Made by a program: the position numbers and the translations under genes. Source: Acidimicrobiaceae bacterium (GTDB lineage Bacteria; Actinomycetota; Acidimicrobiia; Acidimicrobiales; RAAP-2). Taken from it: 64,000 nucleotides of DNA. The stretch spans positions 267,629-331,628 of the forward strand of contig PMOI01000016.1 in assembly GCA_003162475.1 (NCBI GenBank), given 5' to 3'. Below are positions 23,444 through 35,020 of this stretch, one piece after another; positions within the stretch are counted from its first letter, which is position 1, and the number at the start of each line of letters is the position of its first letter. The notes beneath the pieces were generated by a model. It had not been told where the DNA came from. It searched no databases and saw only the letters and a program-made list of their open reading frames with translations.

Positions 23444-24394
23444 TCACGAGAGACGCACCCTATGGTCAATGATGCCGTAGCAAATGTCGGCAATCAGATT
23501 CCCGATGACGGTGAATATCGCGACGACCAAGGTAAGGGCCAGCAACGTCGGGTAGTCACGGGTCTGGGTCGAGGTCCAAAAGAGCAGCCCGACGCCGGGA
23601 TAGTTAAAGACCGATTCGGTGATCAGATTGCCCGACAACAATGCCGGCACGCTCAGCCCGAGCAGCGTCACGATGGGTAGCACGGCGTTTCGCAACATGT
23701 GACGAAAGAGCACGCCCGTCTTGGTGACGCCCTTCGCGCGCGCCGTGCGGATGTAGTCCTGGGCCAGGTTCTCGATGGCGGACGATCGCATGTAGCGACT
23801 GAACGACGCGACCCCCACGATCGTCAGGGTCAACACCGGCAGAATCATGGCTTTGGGATCGGTGATCGAGCCACTGACGGTGGGTGTCTGCGGAGCCGAA
23901 GGCGGTAGCCACTTCAAGAAGACTGAGAAGAACGCGATCAACAAGAGTCCCAGCCAAAAAGTCGGCATTGAGTAGCCAATGAACGAAAAACCCGTCAACG
24001 CGTAGTCGTCGGGTTTGTTGCGACGGACCGCTTGATAGATGCCCAGTGGAATAGCGATCACGATCGTGATAAGCAACGCGAGCCCACTGAGGTAGGCGCT
24101 CTTGGGCAAGTCCATCGACAACAGCGTCGAGACGGGCTCGTTCAACTTGTACGAGTAGCCGAGGTTGTGGTGAATGAGTATTCGGTCGACGTAGAACCAG
24201 TACTGATCCAAAAACGGTCGGTTGTACCCGTTCGCGACGTTGAACGCGTGGATCGCCGACGGCGACGAGCGCACCCCGAGTTCGGCGCGAGCCGCGCCGC
24301 CGGGCAACAGATGAAGAAGCGAAAAAGTGGCCATCGACACCAAGATCACGACGACGACCGACTGCCCGATCCTCTTGATGAGAAAACGTGTCAC
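23444..24394 (-). CDS. Oligo/dipeptide ABC transporter permease (DppB-like)
   Basis: MTRFLIKRIGQSVVVVILVSMATFSLLHLLPG; DYIRTARAKGVTKTGVLFRHMLRNAVLPIVTLLG. Confidence 0.92.
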   Translation of the reverse strand: MTRFLIKRIGQSVVVVILVSMATFSLLHLLPGGAARAELGVRSSPSAIHAFNVANGYNRPFLDQYWFYVDRILIHHNLGYSYKLNEPVSTLLSMDLPKSAYLSGLALLITIVIAIPLGIYQAVRRNKPDDYALTGFSFIGYSMPTFWLGLLLIAFFSVFLKWLPPSAPQTPTVSGSITDPKAMILPVLTLTIVGVASFSRYMRSSAIENLAQDYIRTARAKGVTKTGVLFRHMLRNAVLPIVTLLGLSVPALLSGNLITESVFNYPGVGLLFWTSTQTRDYPTLLALTLVVAIFTVIGNLIADICYGIIDHRVRLS

Positions 24395-24452
24395 GCCAGC
24401 ACCAGCGCGCGCTCAGAGATAGATGGGGACGAACTCGTCATTGCGCAGCACT

Positions 24453-25373
24453 CTAGCGAGCGGCGAGCCCGAGAAGGAGTCCGTCAGCGGCGACGGCCGG
24501 ACTCGTCGTCAAAAAGAGTGGGAAACCATCCTCGGGCGCGACCACTTCTTCTACTTCGTCACTATCGAGTGCTCGAACAGTGCCGAGAACGGAGCCTGCC
24601 CGCACGGCGTCGCCCACGCGCACGTTCGAAGTCCACCAACCGCCTCGCGTGCTGCGAAGCCAGAGCCAATGACTAATCTCAACTGGTGCGCGAGGTGGCG
24701 CGAACGACGCTGGCAGCACTCCCAGCATCGCGAGAACCCGACGTACTCCTTCTTCGTGAAGTTGAACCGACGCTTCGTCGACGAGTCCTCGCCCGCCCGC
24801 CTCGGCCGTTATCGACGCGATACCCGCCTCTGCCGCGGCCGCACTCGACGTACCGGCGATGGGGCTGGCGGAGCGTTCGGTGCGAATCATGTAGCCAACC
24901 CCGTAGGCGAGGGCGAGCGCGCGCGACTGGTCCTCCACGGTCGACGCGTCGTAGATCGTGAAGGGTTCGAGGTCTTCGACTTGATCACCGGCGTGCATGT
25001 CGACGTGAAACTGCGCGGGTCGGATGGCCTCGTCGAAGATCGCGGCCGCTAGACGCTCGGTGAAGCTCCCATTGACGTCACCGGGAAAACACCGGTTCAG
25101 GTTCAGGCCGTCGTGTGGCACGACGAAGGCGCTACGTGCTTCAAAGGAGGCAACGTTGGCCATCGGCACCACGCGCAAGCTGCCCCGCAGCGCCGATTCG
25201 TCGAGGGAGTCCAGAAACCTCCTCAGACCCAACATTGACGTGTACTCACAGCCGTGCACGCCCGCCATCAACGAGACGGTCGGGCCGAGCGCCGGATCGC
25301 CGTACACGTAAAAGGGGACCTCCGAGCCGACGAGGCCGTCGGCCCCGTCGACTCGGATGATTGATTTCTTCAC
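24453..25373 (-). CDS. Succinylglutamate desuccinylase/aspartoacylase family hydrolase
   Basis: LMAGVHGCEYTSMLGLRRFL, LNLNRCFPGDVNGSFTERLAAAIFDEAI, HVDMHAGDQVEDLEPF, ITAEAGGRG. Confidence 0.85.
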   Translation of the reverse strand: MKKSIIRVDGADGLVGSEVPFYVYGDPALGPTVSLMAGVHGCEYTSMLGLRRFLDSLDESALRGSLRVVPMANVASFEARSAFVVPHDGLNLNRCFPGDVNGSFTERLAAAIFDEAIRPAQFHVDMHAGDQVEDLEPFTIYDASTVEDQSRALALAYGVGYMIRTERSASPIAGTSSAAAAEAGIASITAEAGGRGLVDEASVQLHEEGVRRVLAMLGVLPASFAPPRAPVEISHWLWLRSTRGGWWTSNVRVGDAVRAGSVLGTVRALDSDEVEEVVAPEDGFPLFLTTSPAVAADGLLLGLAAR

Positions 25374-25403
25374 TATGAGATCAAGAAGCCTTAGTCGTGA
25401 CTA

Positions 25404-27212
25404 CTACTTCGCGAGCTTCCAGAACTCCGGGGTGAAGTTCAGCAACGGACTCTGCGTGACGCCCGTCAACTTGTTACTTATCTCGGAGATTTGAAAGTCG
25501 GGGTCCGGCTGCCACACAACGGGAAGCTGCTGGGACAGGTAGTTCTCGTACTTGTAGAGAACCGCCGTACCCGTCACCGTGTGAGTGGCGTTGATGTTGG
25601 CGTCGTTGGTGGCGTTGGAGTAGCTGCCCTCATTGATGTTCGATGCCGTCTCGAAGATCGACTCACCCGTTGGGTAGTAGTCGGGTCCGTACGACCAGCC
25701 CTGGCCCCAGTTCTCCATCTGCCACGTGCACGTCGCGCCCTTGCAGGGCGTCGCGTTCGCGAGGATCGTGTTGAACGGAGCGGTCGTCAGTGTTATCTGA
25801 ATGCCGTCTTTGGCGAGATTCGACTTCAACTGCTGCATGAACTGCGTGACGTAGGTGAACCCATTGTTGTACTGGAGGTTGAAGGCCAACTTCTCCCCCT
25901 TCGTGACGCCCACACCGCACTCGGTCGCGGAGCTACCGGGCTTGGCACACGTGGTCACGCCACCGGGCTTCACGCTCCAGCCGTGGGACTTCAGCAACGC
26001 GGCTGACTTCGTCGGGCTGTACGGGTAGGGGTTGGTCTTCTCCTGCGGCGTGGCCAAGTTGCTCTTGGGCTCAATGGGCACGGGGCCGTAGGTCGGATAA
26101 CCGAAACCGTAGAGTGCCTTCTTCACGTCGGTCTGCTGGTTCACCATGTCTTGGAAGGCCTGACGGAAGTACAGCTGCTTGAAGATCGGTCCGACCGTCG
26201 GGTTGTTCATGTTCATCGGGAAGTAGTTGATGCCCCAACCAATCCATGGCGAACTCGAATAACCCTGACTCTTGATGACCGGAATCTGACTGGAGTCCTG
26301 CGGTGGTGTGTAGCCGTAGTCGACCGTACCCGCGCGCAGTGCGTTGAATTCGGCCGCGTCGGTGGTGTAGGGCAACAACGTCAACTGTGCGTACGACGCC
26401 TTCACCTTGCCGGAGTACTTCGGGTTCGGTACGAAGACCGTGTAGCCCGTGGTCTCGAAGGTCTTCAACTTGAAGGGTCCGTTCACGACCTGCCACAGCG
26501 GGTTCGTGGCGTACGTGGCCAGTGACTTCGCTTGTGTGGACAAGTAGGTAAAGACTGCCTTCGCACCGGCGGTCGTCGTCGTGTAGTTACCGATCTTGCC
26601 CGACGTCGACTCCTTGTCCCAAGCGTGCTGTGGCAACGGGGTGATTTGGCTCAACTCGTTGTAGAGCATCCAGGTCTGTGAGTACGCCTTGTCGAGGTGA
26701 AAGACAACGGTTGACGCGTTGGGCGCCGACATCGACACTACGTTGTCGGGGAACTCACCGGGTACGAACACGGGCCAGATGCTGGTCTCGGCCTTCAAGA
26801 TCTGCATGAAGAAGAGGACGTCCGCCGACGTGACTGGCTTACCGTCAGCCCAGTTGTACTTGTTCATCGTGATCGTGACCGTCTTGCCACCGTTGGTGAA
26901 CACGGGCGACTTCGCGAGTGACAGCGATTCGTTGAACGACGGTTGAGTGCCCGTACCGAACCAGTACAGAGGGCGGAACATGAGCGCTTGGAACTGGTAC
27001 AGGTTCACGTTGCTGTAGTACGTGCCACTCATCACGGGAAAGATGTAGTTAGGAATAACTGCAGGAGGAAGCGCGAACGTAACGTCACCTGACGCCGACG
27101 TCGCCGCGTTCGCGCTCGTCGCGAGACTTCCCGCTCCGATGCTGATCAGACTGGCGCAAGTAACCAAGCACGCGGCGAGGGTCCCTACTTTCTTATTGAA
27201 AAACCTCTTCAT
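25404..27212 (-). CDS. Peptide ABC transporter substrate-binding protein (SBP_bac_5 family)
   Basis: Signal peptide, then PVTSADVLFFMQILKAE, WADGKPVTSADV, FRQAFQDMVNQQTDVKKALYGFGYPTYGPVP. Confidence 0.93.
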   Translation of the reverse strand: MKRFFNKKVGTLAACLVTCASLISIGAGSLATSANAATSASGDVTFALPPAVIPNYIFPVMSGTYYSNVNLYQFQALMFRPLYWFGTGTQPSFNESLSLAKSPVFTNGGKTVTITMNKYNWADGKPVTSADVLFFMQILKAETSIWPVFVPGEFPDNVVSMSAPNASTVVFHLDKAYSQTWMLYNELSQITPLPQHAWDKESTSGKIGNYTTTTAGAKAVFTYLSTQAKSLATYATNPLWQVVNGPFKLKTFETTGYTVFVPNPKYSGKVKASYAQLTLLPYTTDAAEFNALRAGTVDYGYTPPQDSSQIPVIKSQGYSSSPWIGWGINYFPMNMNNPTVGPIFKQLYFRQAFQDMVNQQTDVKKALYGFGYPTYGPVPIEPKSNLATPQEKTNPYPYSPTKSAALLKSHGWSVKPGGVTTCAKPGSSATECGVGVTKGEKLAFNLQYNNGFTYVTQFMQQLKSNLAKDGIQITLTTAPFNTILANATPCKGATCTWQMENWGQGWSYGPDYYPTGESIFETASNINEGSYSNATNDANINATHTVTGTAVLYKYENYLSQQLPVVWQPDPDFQISEISNKLTGVTQSPLLNFTPEFWKLAK

Positions 27213-27234
27213 TCGTGACTCCCCTTTTGTACGT

Positions 27235-27246
27235 TGTCGATCGACA
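27235..27246. promoter_or_regulatory. 12-bp perfect palindrome upstream of the substrate-binding protein gene
   Basis: TGTCGATCGACA, 22 bp upstream of the SBP start at 27212. Confidence 0.3.
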
Positions 27247-27309
27247 TCGTCTGTGCTTTTCGTCAGGCTAACCGCGTGACGTGTTCGCTCGCAACCACGG
27301 TATACCTAA

Positions 27310-27332
27310 CCGCGACAGACTTAATGTCGCGG
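27310..27332 (-). terminator. Intercistronic hairpin between the dppDF fusion and the SBP gene
   Basis: CCGCGACA-GACTTAA-TGTCGCGG, 8-bp perfect stem, no U-tract. Confidence 0.45.
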
Positions 27333-27376
27333 AAACAGGAGCGGGCATTTTGTTCGTCAGAACGCAACGCCGAACG

Positions 27377-29437
<2,061 letters not shown>

Positions 29438-29449
29438 GGGCTCCCCTCT

Positions 29450-29467
29450 TAACTGAGTCCCCAGTTA
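29450..29467. promoter_or_regulatory. 18-bp palindrome upstream of the dppDF fusion (putative operator)
   Basis: TAACTG-AGTCCC-CAGTTA. Confidence 0.4.
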
Positions 29468-29495
29468 CTTCGTCCCTGCATCCGTCTTGCGTCGT

Positions 29496-29524
29496 TCTAC
29501 ACTCTCGCGTAGCCACAGTGTAGA
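29496..29524. promoter_or_regulatory. Inverted repeat in the divergent transporter/hydrolase promoter region
   Basis: TCTACACT-13 nt-AGTGTAGA, 8-bp perfect arms. Confidence 0.4.
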
Positions 29525-29657
29525 GGTCCTTGGAGAGCGATATTAGCGACTCGCACGAGCGCGCAGATAGTCTGAACGGAGATGACTTAGCGTCTCGCGA
29601 GCCTCGGCGAAGCGCTCGCAAGATTCAACGAAGAGTGGTCGTGACGACGACCGAAGG

Positions 29658-30377
29658 GTGACGAGCATGCGCATTTTCGATTCGAACTGGATGCAAATCG
29701 AAGAGTATTTGAACCACGACGATCGAATCGTCCTGCCGATCGGATCCACCGAACAGCACGGATTCCTCTCACTCGGCACCGACGCGCTCCTCGCAGAACG
29801 TGTCTCCGTCGAAGCCGCTGAACCCCTCGGTGTTCCCGTTTTACCCGTCATGCCCTTCGGCATGGCCCCCTACTTCACCGCGTACCCCGGTTCGATGAGC
29901 CTCCGACTCAGCACGTACATCGAAGTGATGCGCGATCTCTTGAACTGTCTAGAGCTCCAAGGATTTCGCCGTATCGCCGTGATCAACGGTCACGGTGGCA
30001 ACGCGCCGGTCTCGGGCCTCATTCGAGAGTGGCTATGTCAGCCTCGCAAAGAGGAAATGCAAGTCCTCTTTCACAGTTGGTACAACGGGCCCGAGACCGT
30101 GATCGCGGCGAACGAATTTCACGCCGACCAGATGCACGGAGCCTGGGTGGAGAATTTTCCTTGGACGAGAATCGACGGTGCCGACACGCCGGCGCCTAAG
30201 GCCGTCGTGCCCCGCGAGCTGTTGATGAATCTCGGTCCCATCGCGATTCGAGAACTCGCGCCCGACGGCGCCATGGGAGGCCCGTACGGAGCTCCGGACG
30301 AAATGATGGACAAAGTGTGGGCCGCTGGGGTCCAAGAAGTACGAACGATTATTGAATCAGGATGGGTACGGAACTAA
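29658..30377 (+). CDS. Creatininase family protein
   Basis: DDRIVLPIGSTEQHGFLSLGTDALLAERV, VLPVMPFGMAPYFTAYPGSMSL, INGHGGNAPV, HADQMHGAWVEN. Confidence 0.92.
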   Translation: MTSMRIFDSNWMQIEEYLNHDDRIVLPIGSTEQHGFLSLGTDALLAERVSVEAAEPLGVPVLPVMPFGMAPYFTAYPGSMSLRLSTYIEVMRDLLNCLELQGFRRIAVINGHGGNAPVSGLIREWLCQPRKEEMQVLFHSWYNGPETVIAANEFHADQMHGAWVENFPWTRIDGADTPAPKAVVPRELLMNLGPIAIRELAPDGAMGGPYGAPDEMMDKVWAAGVQEVRTIIESGWVRN

Positions 30378-31087
30378 TGAGCAAAGAGAATCAACCACTC
30401 GCTGGCAAGGTGGCCCTCGTCACCGGCACCACGCAAGGTATCGGTCACGGCATCGCTGAAGCGTTGACGCGCGAGGGAGCGACCGTGCACGGCATCGACA
30501 AGGACACGGTGGACGTCACCGACTCCGCCGCCGTTAACGCTTTCGTGGCGAGTATCGGCGGCGCCGACATTCTGGTGAACTCTGCCGGAGGCGTACGTGG
30601 TCAGGTTGGCAAGCCAATTGAAGACGTCACCGACGAACAGTGGCGTGACGTGGTGGAGTCAAACCTCACCGGCGCCTTCATCTGCGTGCGCGCAGTGGTG
30701 CCCGCGATGAAAGAGCGTGGCTGGGGACGTATCGTGACGATCTCCTCGGGCGCTGGACGCAGCGTCAGTCTCACCGGCATCCAGGCCTACGCCAGCGCGA
30801 AGGCCGCCCAGATCGGTTTCACGCGTCAAATGGCGCACGAACTCGGACGTTTCGGCATCACGGTCAACTGCGTCGCCCCCGGCTTCGTGCTCTCGAATCC
30901 GACGTCGATCGCTCAGTGGGAAAGTTACGGCGAAGAGGGACAGCAAAAACTGTTGGACGCAATCCCCACGCGGCGCCTCGGGACCGCCGAGGACATCGCC
31001 AACGGCGTTCGCTTCTTCGTCAGCCCCGACTCGTCGTGGATCAGTGGACAGACACTCTCGGTCGATGGTGGCCATGCTCTCTACTAA
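30377..31087 (+). CDS. SDR family oxidoreductase
   Basis: VALVTGTTQGIGHGIAEALTREGA, NSAGG, YASAKAAQIGFTRQMAHELGRFGITVNCVAPGFV; TAATG coupling to upstream gene. Confidence 0.93.
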   Translation: MSKENQPLAGKVALVTGTTQGIGHGIAEALTREGATVHGIDKDTVDVTDSAAVNAFVASIGGADILVNSAGGVRGQVGKPIEDVTDEQWRDVVESNLTGAFICVRAVVPAMKERGWGRIVTISSGAGRSVSLTGIQAYASAKAAQIGFTRQMAHELGRFGITVNCVAPGFVLSNPTSIAQWESYGEEGQQKLLDAIPTRRLGTAEDIANGVRFFVSPDSSWISGQTLSVDGGHALY

Positions 31088-32447
31088 TCACGACACCCAG
31101 GCGTACTTGAACGAACTCGCCGAGTACGTCGCCATCCCGAGCATCTCGCGCGACGCGTCGCTTGAGACCATGACCGAGGCCGCCAACTGGCTCGTTCGAC
31201 AACTCGACTTCGCTGACGCCTACGTGGACGCGACGTCCGGTCATCCCGTCGTTCGCGCTCAGTGGTTGCAAGACCCCAGCGCGCCCACGATCCTCGTCTA
31301 CGGCCACTACGACGTGCAGCCCACCGGCGACCTCGCCGAATGGATCACGCCTCCCTTCGAACTGACCGTCGAAGGCGACGTCATGCGCGGTCGCGGCTGC
31401 ACCGACGACAAGGGCCCGGTATTCATCGTGCTGAAGGTCGCCCAGGCCTTCATGGCCCAAGAGGGTCGACTCCCGCTGAACATCAAGTTCCTCTTCGAAG
31501 GTGAAGAGGAGATTGGCAGTACCCATCTTGAAGAGTACGTTCGCGAGCACGCGAAGGAACTTGCCTGCGACCTGGTGATATCGGCCGACGGCGCGATGTG
31601 GCGACCGAGCGAGCCCTCGCTCTCTTTGATGTCGAAGGGTCTCATCACGCTCAGCGTTGAAGTTCACGGCGCGAACGACGATCTCCACTCGGGTCGCTTC
31701 GGCGGCACGGTCGCGAACCCCTTGCACGGTCTCGCGCAGATCGTCGCGAGCTTGCACACGCCAGAAGGTGCCGTGGCCGTCGAGGGCTTCTACGACGGGA
31801 TCAAGCCACTCAGCGACGAACGCCGTCGCGAACTCGCCGAGGTGAGTTTCGACGAGGATCAGTGGCGCGACCAGCTCGGCGTCCCCGAACTGTTCGGCGA
31901 GCCCGGTTACTCCACCATCGAACGACTCTGGGAACGACCGACCCTCGAAGTGAATGGCATGGAGGGAGGCGGCAAGTACACGGTGATCCCCCACGTCGCC
32001 GCCGCGCACATCTCGTGTCGACTCGTGCCCGGCCAAGACCCCGCGCACGTTCTCGCCGCGGTCGTCGCTCACCTCGAACAACAGAGTCCACCTGGATTGA
32101 CGGTCAAGGTCCTGCCCGACGAAGCGATCGTCCCGGCGTACACGATCAGCGCGGATCACCCGGCAATTCGCGCGGCCACCGAAGCGTTGGCCGGTACGTA
32201 CCCCGGCGAGAAGGTACTCCTTGCCTGCATCGCGGGAACGCTCCCGGCGACGGCACTCTTCGAGTCCGCGCTCGGCGCGAAGACGCTGTTCTTCTCGTTC
32301 TCCACATCCGATGAGAAGCTGCACGCGCCCAACGAGTTCATGCGAATCCGTCGCCTGGGTGAAGGGATGCAGGCGTGGGAACAGCTCTGGCGTCTCTTGG
32401 CCGATGGCCCTCATCGACTCGAGAAGGTCGCCTTTTTAAATGACTGA
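31074..32447 (+). CDS. M20 family dipeptidase
   Basis: PTILVYGHYDVQPTGDLAEW, VMRGRGCTDDKGPVFI, FEGEEEIGSTHLEEYV, VHGANDDLHSGRFGGTVANPLHGLAQI. Confidence 0.95.
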   Translation: MLSTNHDTQAYLNELAEYVAIPSISRDASLETMTEAANWLVRQLDFADAYVDATSGHPVVRAQWLQDPSAPTILVYGHYDVQPTGDLAEWITPPFELTVEGDVMRGRGCTDDKGPVFIVLKVAQAFMAQEGRLPLNIKFLFEGEEEIGSTHLEEYVREHAKELACDLVISADGAMWRPSEPSLSLMSKGLITLSVEVHGANDDLHSGRFGGTVANPLHGLAQIVASLHTPEGAVAVEGFYDGIKPLSDERRRELAEVSFDEDQWRDQLGVPELFGEPGYSTIERLWERPTLEVNGMEGGGKYTVIPHVAAAHISCRLVPGQDPAHVLAAVVAHLEQQSPPGLTVKVLPDEAIVPAYTISADHPAIRAATEALAGTYPGEKVLLACIAGTLPATALFESALGAKTLFFSFSTSDEKLHAPNEFMRIRRLGEGMQAWEQLWRLLADGPHRLEKVAFLND

Positions 32448-34170
32448 GTCGACTAACGCTGCCCTCGAGCAGTTGAGCCAAGAGTTCTTCGATATGCAAA
32501 ACACGATTGACCCGCTCTCGGCCACGTTGCTCGGCATCTCGGGTTACGACGATCTCCTGCCCGATCCCAGCCGCGACGGCGCCGCTCGCGGGGCCGCTCG
32601 CTTTCAGGCGCTCGAAGATCGTCTCGGGCAACTCAACCTCGACGAGATGACGAACGAAGATCAGGTCAACGCCGCGGTCCTCGGACGCCTCGCGTGGGGT
32701 GCGCGTACCGACCTCGAAGAAGGCATCTGGGAAGCTGACGCGGCCGCCGAAGGGTACGCGTCACCGCACGCCATGGTCTTCATGTGCGTGCCCGCCGCGC
32801 GCGCCAACGATGAGACCTCGGCGCAGGCTTACCTCACGCGCCTCGAGGGGCTCGGAGGGTATTTCGACGCCCTCACGACTCGCTACGCCCAGGCGCACGA
32901 CGAAGGCCGCCACTCGACTGCTGTCGGTATCAACCGCGCGCTCGACCAACTAAAGGGTCACCTCGAACTCAGTATCGACGTCGACACGCTCGCCAATCCC
33001 CTGGTCGCTGAGACCATCAACGCCGAAGACTTTCTGTCGCAATCTCGCGCACTCGTAACGGACGTCGTTCGACCAGCCATCGATCGACTGTGTCGATACT
33101 TAGCCAACGACATGTTGCCCGTCGCGCGCGACAACGAGCACGTGGGCATCTGTTGGATCGAAGGTGGCGAATCGTCCTACCGCAAGGCCGTGCGACGTCA
33201 TACGACGACCGACTTAAGTCCCGACGAGATCCACGCCATCGGTCTCGAGCGCCTCGAGGGCCTTCAGGCCCAGTGGTCCGAGTTGGGCCAACGCGTACTG
33301 AACGAAAGCGACGTACCGACCATCCTCACGCGCCTTCGAGAAGATAGGGCTCTGCGTTTCACGACGTCCCAAGAGATCGTCACCGTCGTCACGGACGCGC
33401 TCCATCGTGCCGAGTCGGCGCGTGACGGGTGGTTCCCGCACTACGACATTGCCGAGTGCGAGATCGAAGAGATCCACCCCATCGAAGCCAAGAGTGCCGC
33501 CCTCGCCCACTACCGCCCGCCGGCCCAAGACGGCAGTCGCCCCGGCGCCCACTGCGTCTTGACGACGAACCCCGAGGACCGCTTCACCTACGAGTACGAA
33601 GCCCTGGCCTTTCACGAGAGCACGCCCGGTCACCACCTCCAGATCGCCCTCGCCCAGACGTTGGACACGTTGCCCACGTACCGACGGTTTCTCGACGCGC
33701 AGGTCTGCGGGTTCGTTGAGGGATGGGGACTTTACAGCGAGGGTCTCGCCAACGAGATGGGTCTGTACAGTTCCGACCTCGCGCGACTCGGAATGCTCTC
33801 CTTTGATGCACTGCGCGCGTGTCGACTGGTCGTGGACACGGGAATGCATCACTTGGGTTGGTCGCGCCAGCGCGCGGTCGACTTCATGTGGAACAACACC
33901 GCGACGACGGCCTCGAACGTCGCCAACGAGATCGATCGCTACATCGGCTGGCCCGGTCAAGCCCTCGCCTACATGATCGGACGACGAGAGATCGAGCGCC
34001 TGCGAAGCATCGCGACGCGCGAGCTCGGGACCAACTTCGACGTACGTTCCTTTCACGCGGCGGTACTCGAGAACGGGGCCGTGCCCCTCGACGTTCTCGA
34101 CTCCGTGGTCACGAAGTGGATTGACCAGAACCGATCATTGCCCAACGATTCAACACAAACCACCAACTAA
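32440..34170 (+). CDS. DUF885 family metallopeptidase-like protein
   Basis: EALAFHESTPGHHLQIALAQ (HExxxGHH-like), FVEGWGLYSEGLANEMGLY, YIGWPGQALAYMIGRREI. Confidence 0.9.
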   Translation: MTESTNAALEQLSQEFFDMQNTIDPLSATLLGISGYDDLLPDPSRDGAARGAARFQALEDRLGQLNLDEMTNEDQVNAAVLGRLAWGARTDLEEGIWEADAAAEGYASPHAMVFMCVPAARANDETSAQAYLTRLEGLGGYFDALTTRYAQAHDEGRHSTAVGINRALDQLKGHLELSIDVDTLANPLVAETINAEDFLSQSRALVTDVVRPAIDRLCRYLANDMLPVARDNEHVGICWIEGGESSYRKAVRRHTTTDLSPDEIHAIGLERLEGLQAQWSELGQRVLNESDVPTILTRLREDRALRFTTSQEIVTVVTDALHRAESARDGWFPHYDIAECEIEEIHPIEAKSAALAHYRPPAQDGSRPGAHCVLTTNPEDRFTYEYEALAFHESTPGHHLQIALAQTLDTLPTYRRFLDAQVCGFVEGWGLYSEGLANEMGLYSSDLARLGMLSFDALRACRLVVDTGMHHLGWSRQRAVDFMWNNTATTASNVANEIDRYIGWPGQALAYMIGRREIERLRSIATRELGTNFDVRSFHAAVLENGAVPLDVLDSVVTKWIDQNRSLPNDSTQTTN

Positions 34171-34179
34171 GGAGAAACA

Positions 34180-35013
34180 GTGCGCGTCACCATCAACGAC
34201 AATGAACTGAACGTCGAAGTCCTCGGCGACAAGGGCCTGCCCGTCCTCATCGCGCACCACGGGGGCGGGGGCATCGGCTCTCTCGCAGAACCCAAGGCCA
34301 CGTTTGGTCCACTCGCCGACATCTTCCAGGTCGTGGTCTTCGACGCGCGAGGCTGCGGCCTTAGCGAAGGCAAGCCCCCCTTCTCCCACGCGCAGTGGGC
34401 GGCGGACGTGGACGGCCTTCGTGAGTGGATGGGCGTCGACCAGATCGTCGTCACCGGCGGCTCGTACGGCGGTTTCATCGCGATGGAGTACGCGATCGCG
34501 TACCCCGAGCACACGCGCGCGATGATCCTTCGCGACACCTCGCCCGACAACTCGAACCTCACTCGAGCCTTCGAGAACGCGCGTGAACAGACACGCGTCG
34601 AGATCAACTGGGACAACTTCAACCGCTACTGGAGCGGACACATCACCGACGACCAGGACCTCAAAGAGCGCTGGGCCGAGATCATTCCCATGTACGACTT
34701 TGACTACGATCCCGTCAAGTCCAACGCCGCCGTGGAGGCGGGTATCTACCGTCACGAGGCCCACAACTGGTGCTTTCTCTACAACATGCCCAACTACGAC
34801 CTACGTCCAAAGTTGCCGAGCGTCACGTGTCCGACACTCGTCACCGTCGGAAGGACGGACTGGGTCACGCCGGTCTCCTACGCCGAGACGATCGCCGAGC
34901 TCGTGCCCAACTCCACGTTGGTCATCTTCGAGAAGTCCGGCCACTCCCCTCAGATAGAAGAGTTCGACCTGTTCCAAGAGGTCATGCGCGACTTCCTCGC
35001 AACCCTCGACTAA
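34180..35013 (+). CDS. Alpha/beta hydrolase (proline iminopeptidase-like)
   Basis: LIAHHGGGGIGS, VVFDARGCGLSEG, VVTGGSYGGFIAMEYAIAYPEH, LVIFEKSGHSPQIEE. Confidence 0.88.
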   Translation: MRVTINDNELNVEVLGDKGLPVLIAHHGGGGIGSLAEPKATFGPLADIFQVVVFDARGCGLSEGKPPFSHAQWAADVDGLREWMGVDQIVVTGGSYGGFIAMEYAIAYPEHTRAMILRDTSPDNSNLTRAFENAREQTRVEINWDNFNRYWSGHITDDQDLKERWAEIIPMYDFDYDPVKSNAAVEAGIYRHEAHNWCFLYNMPNYDLRPKLPSVTCPTLVTVGRTDWVTPVSYAETIAELVPNSTLVIFEKSGHSPQIEEFDLFQEVMRDFLATLD

Positions 35014-35020
35014 ATCGGAT

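Noticed and set aside
31041-32414. 457-aa minus-strand ORF opposite the M20 dipeptidase
   Set aside because: Antisense shadow ORF in high-GC DNA; the plus strand encodes a complete M20 enzyme with all motifs and the antisense product shows no recognisable family.
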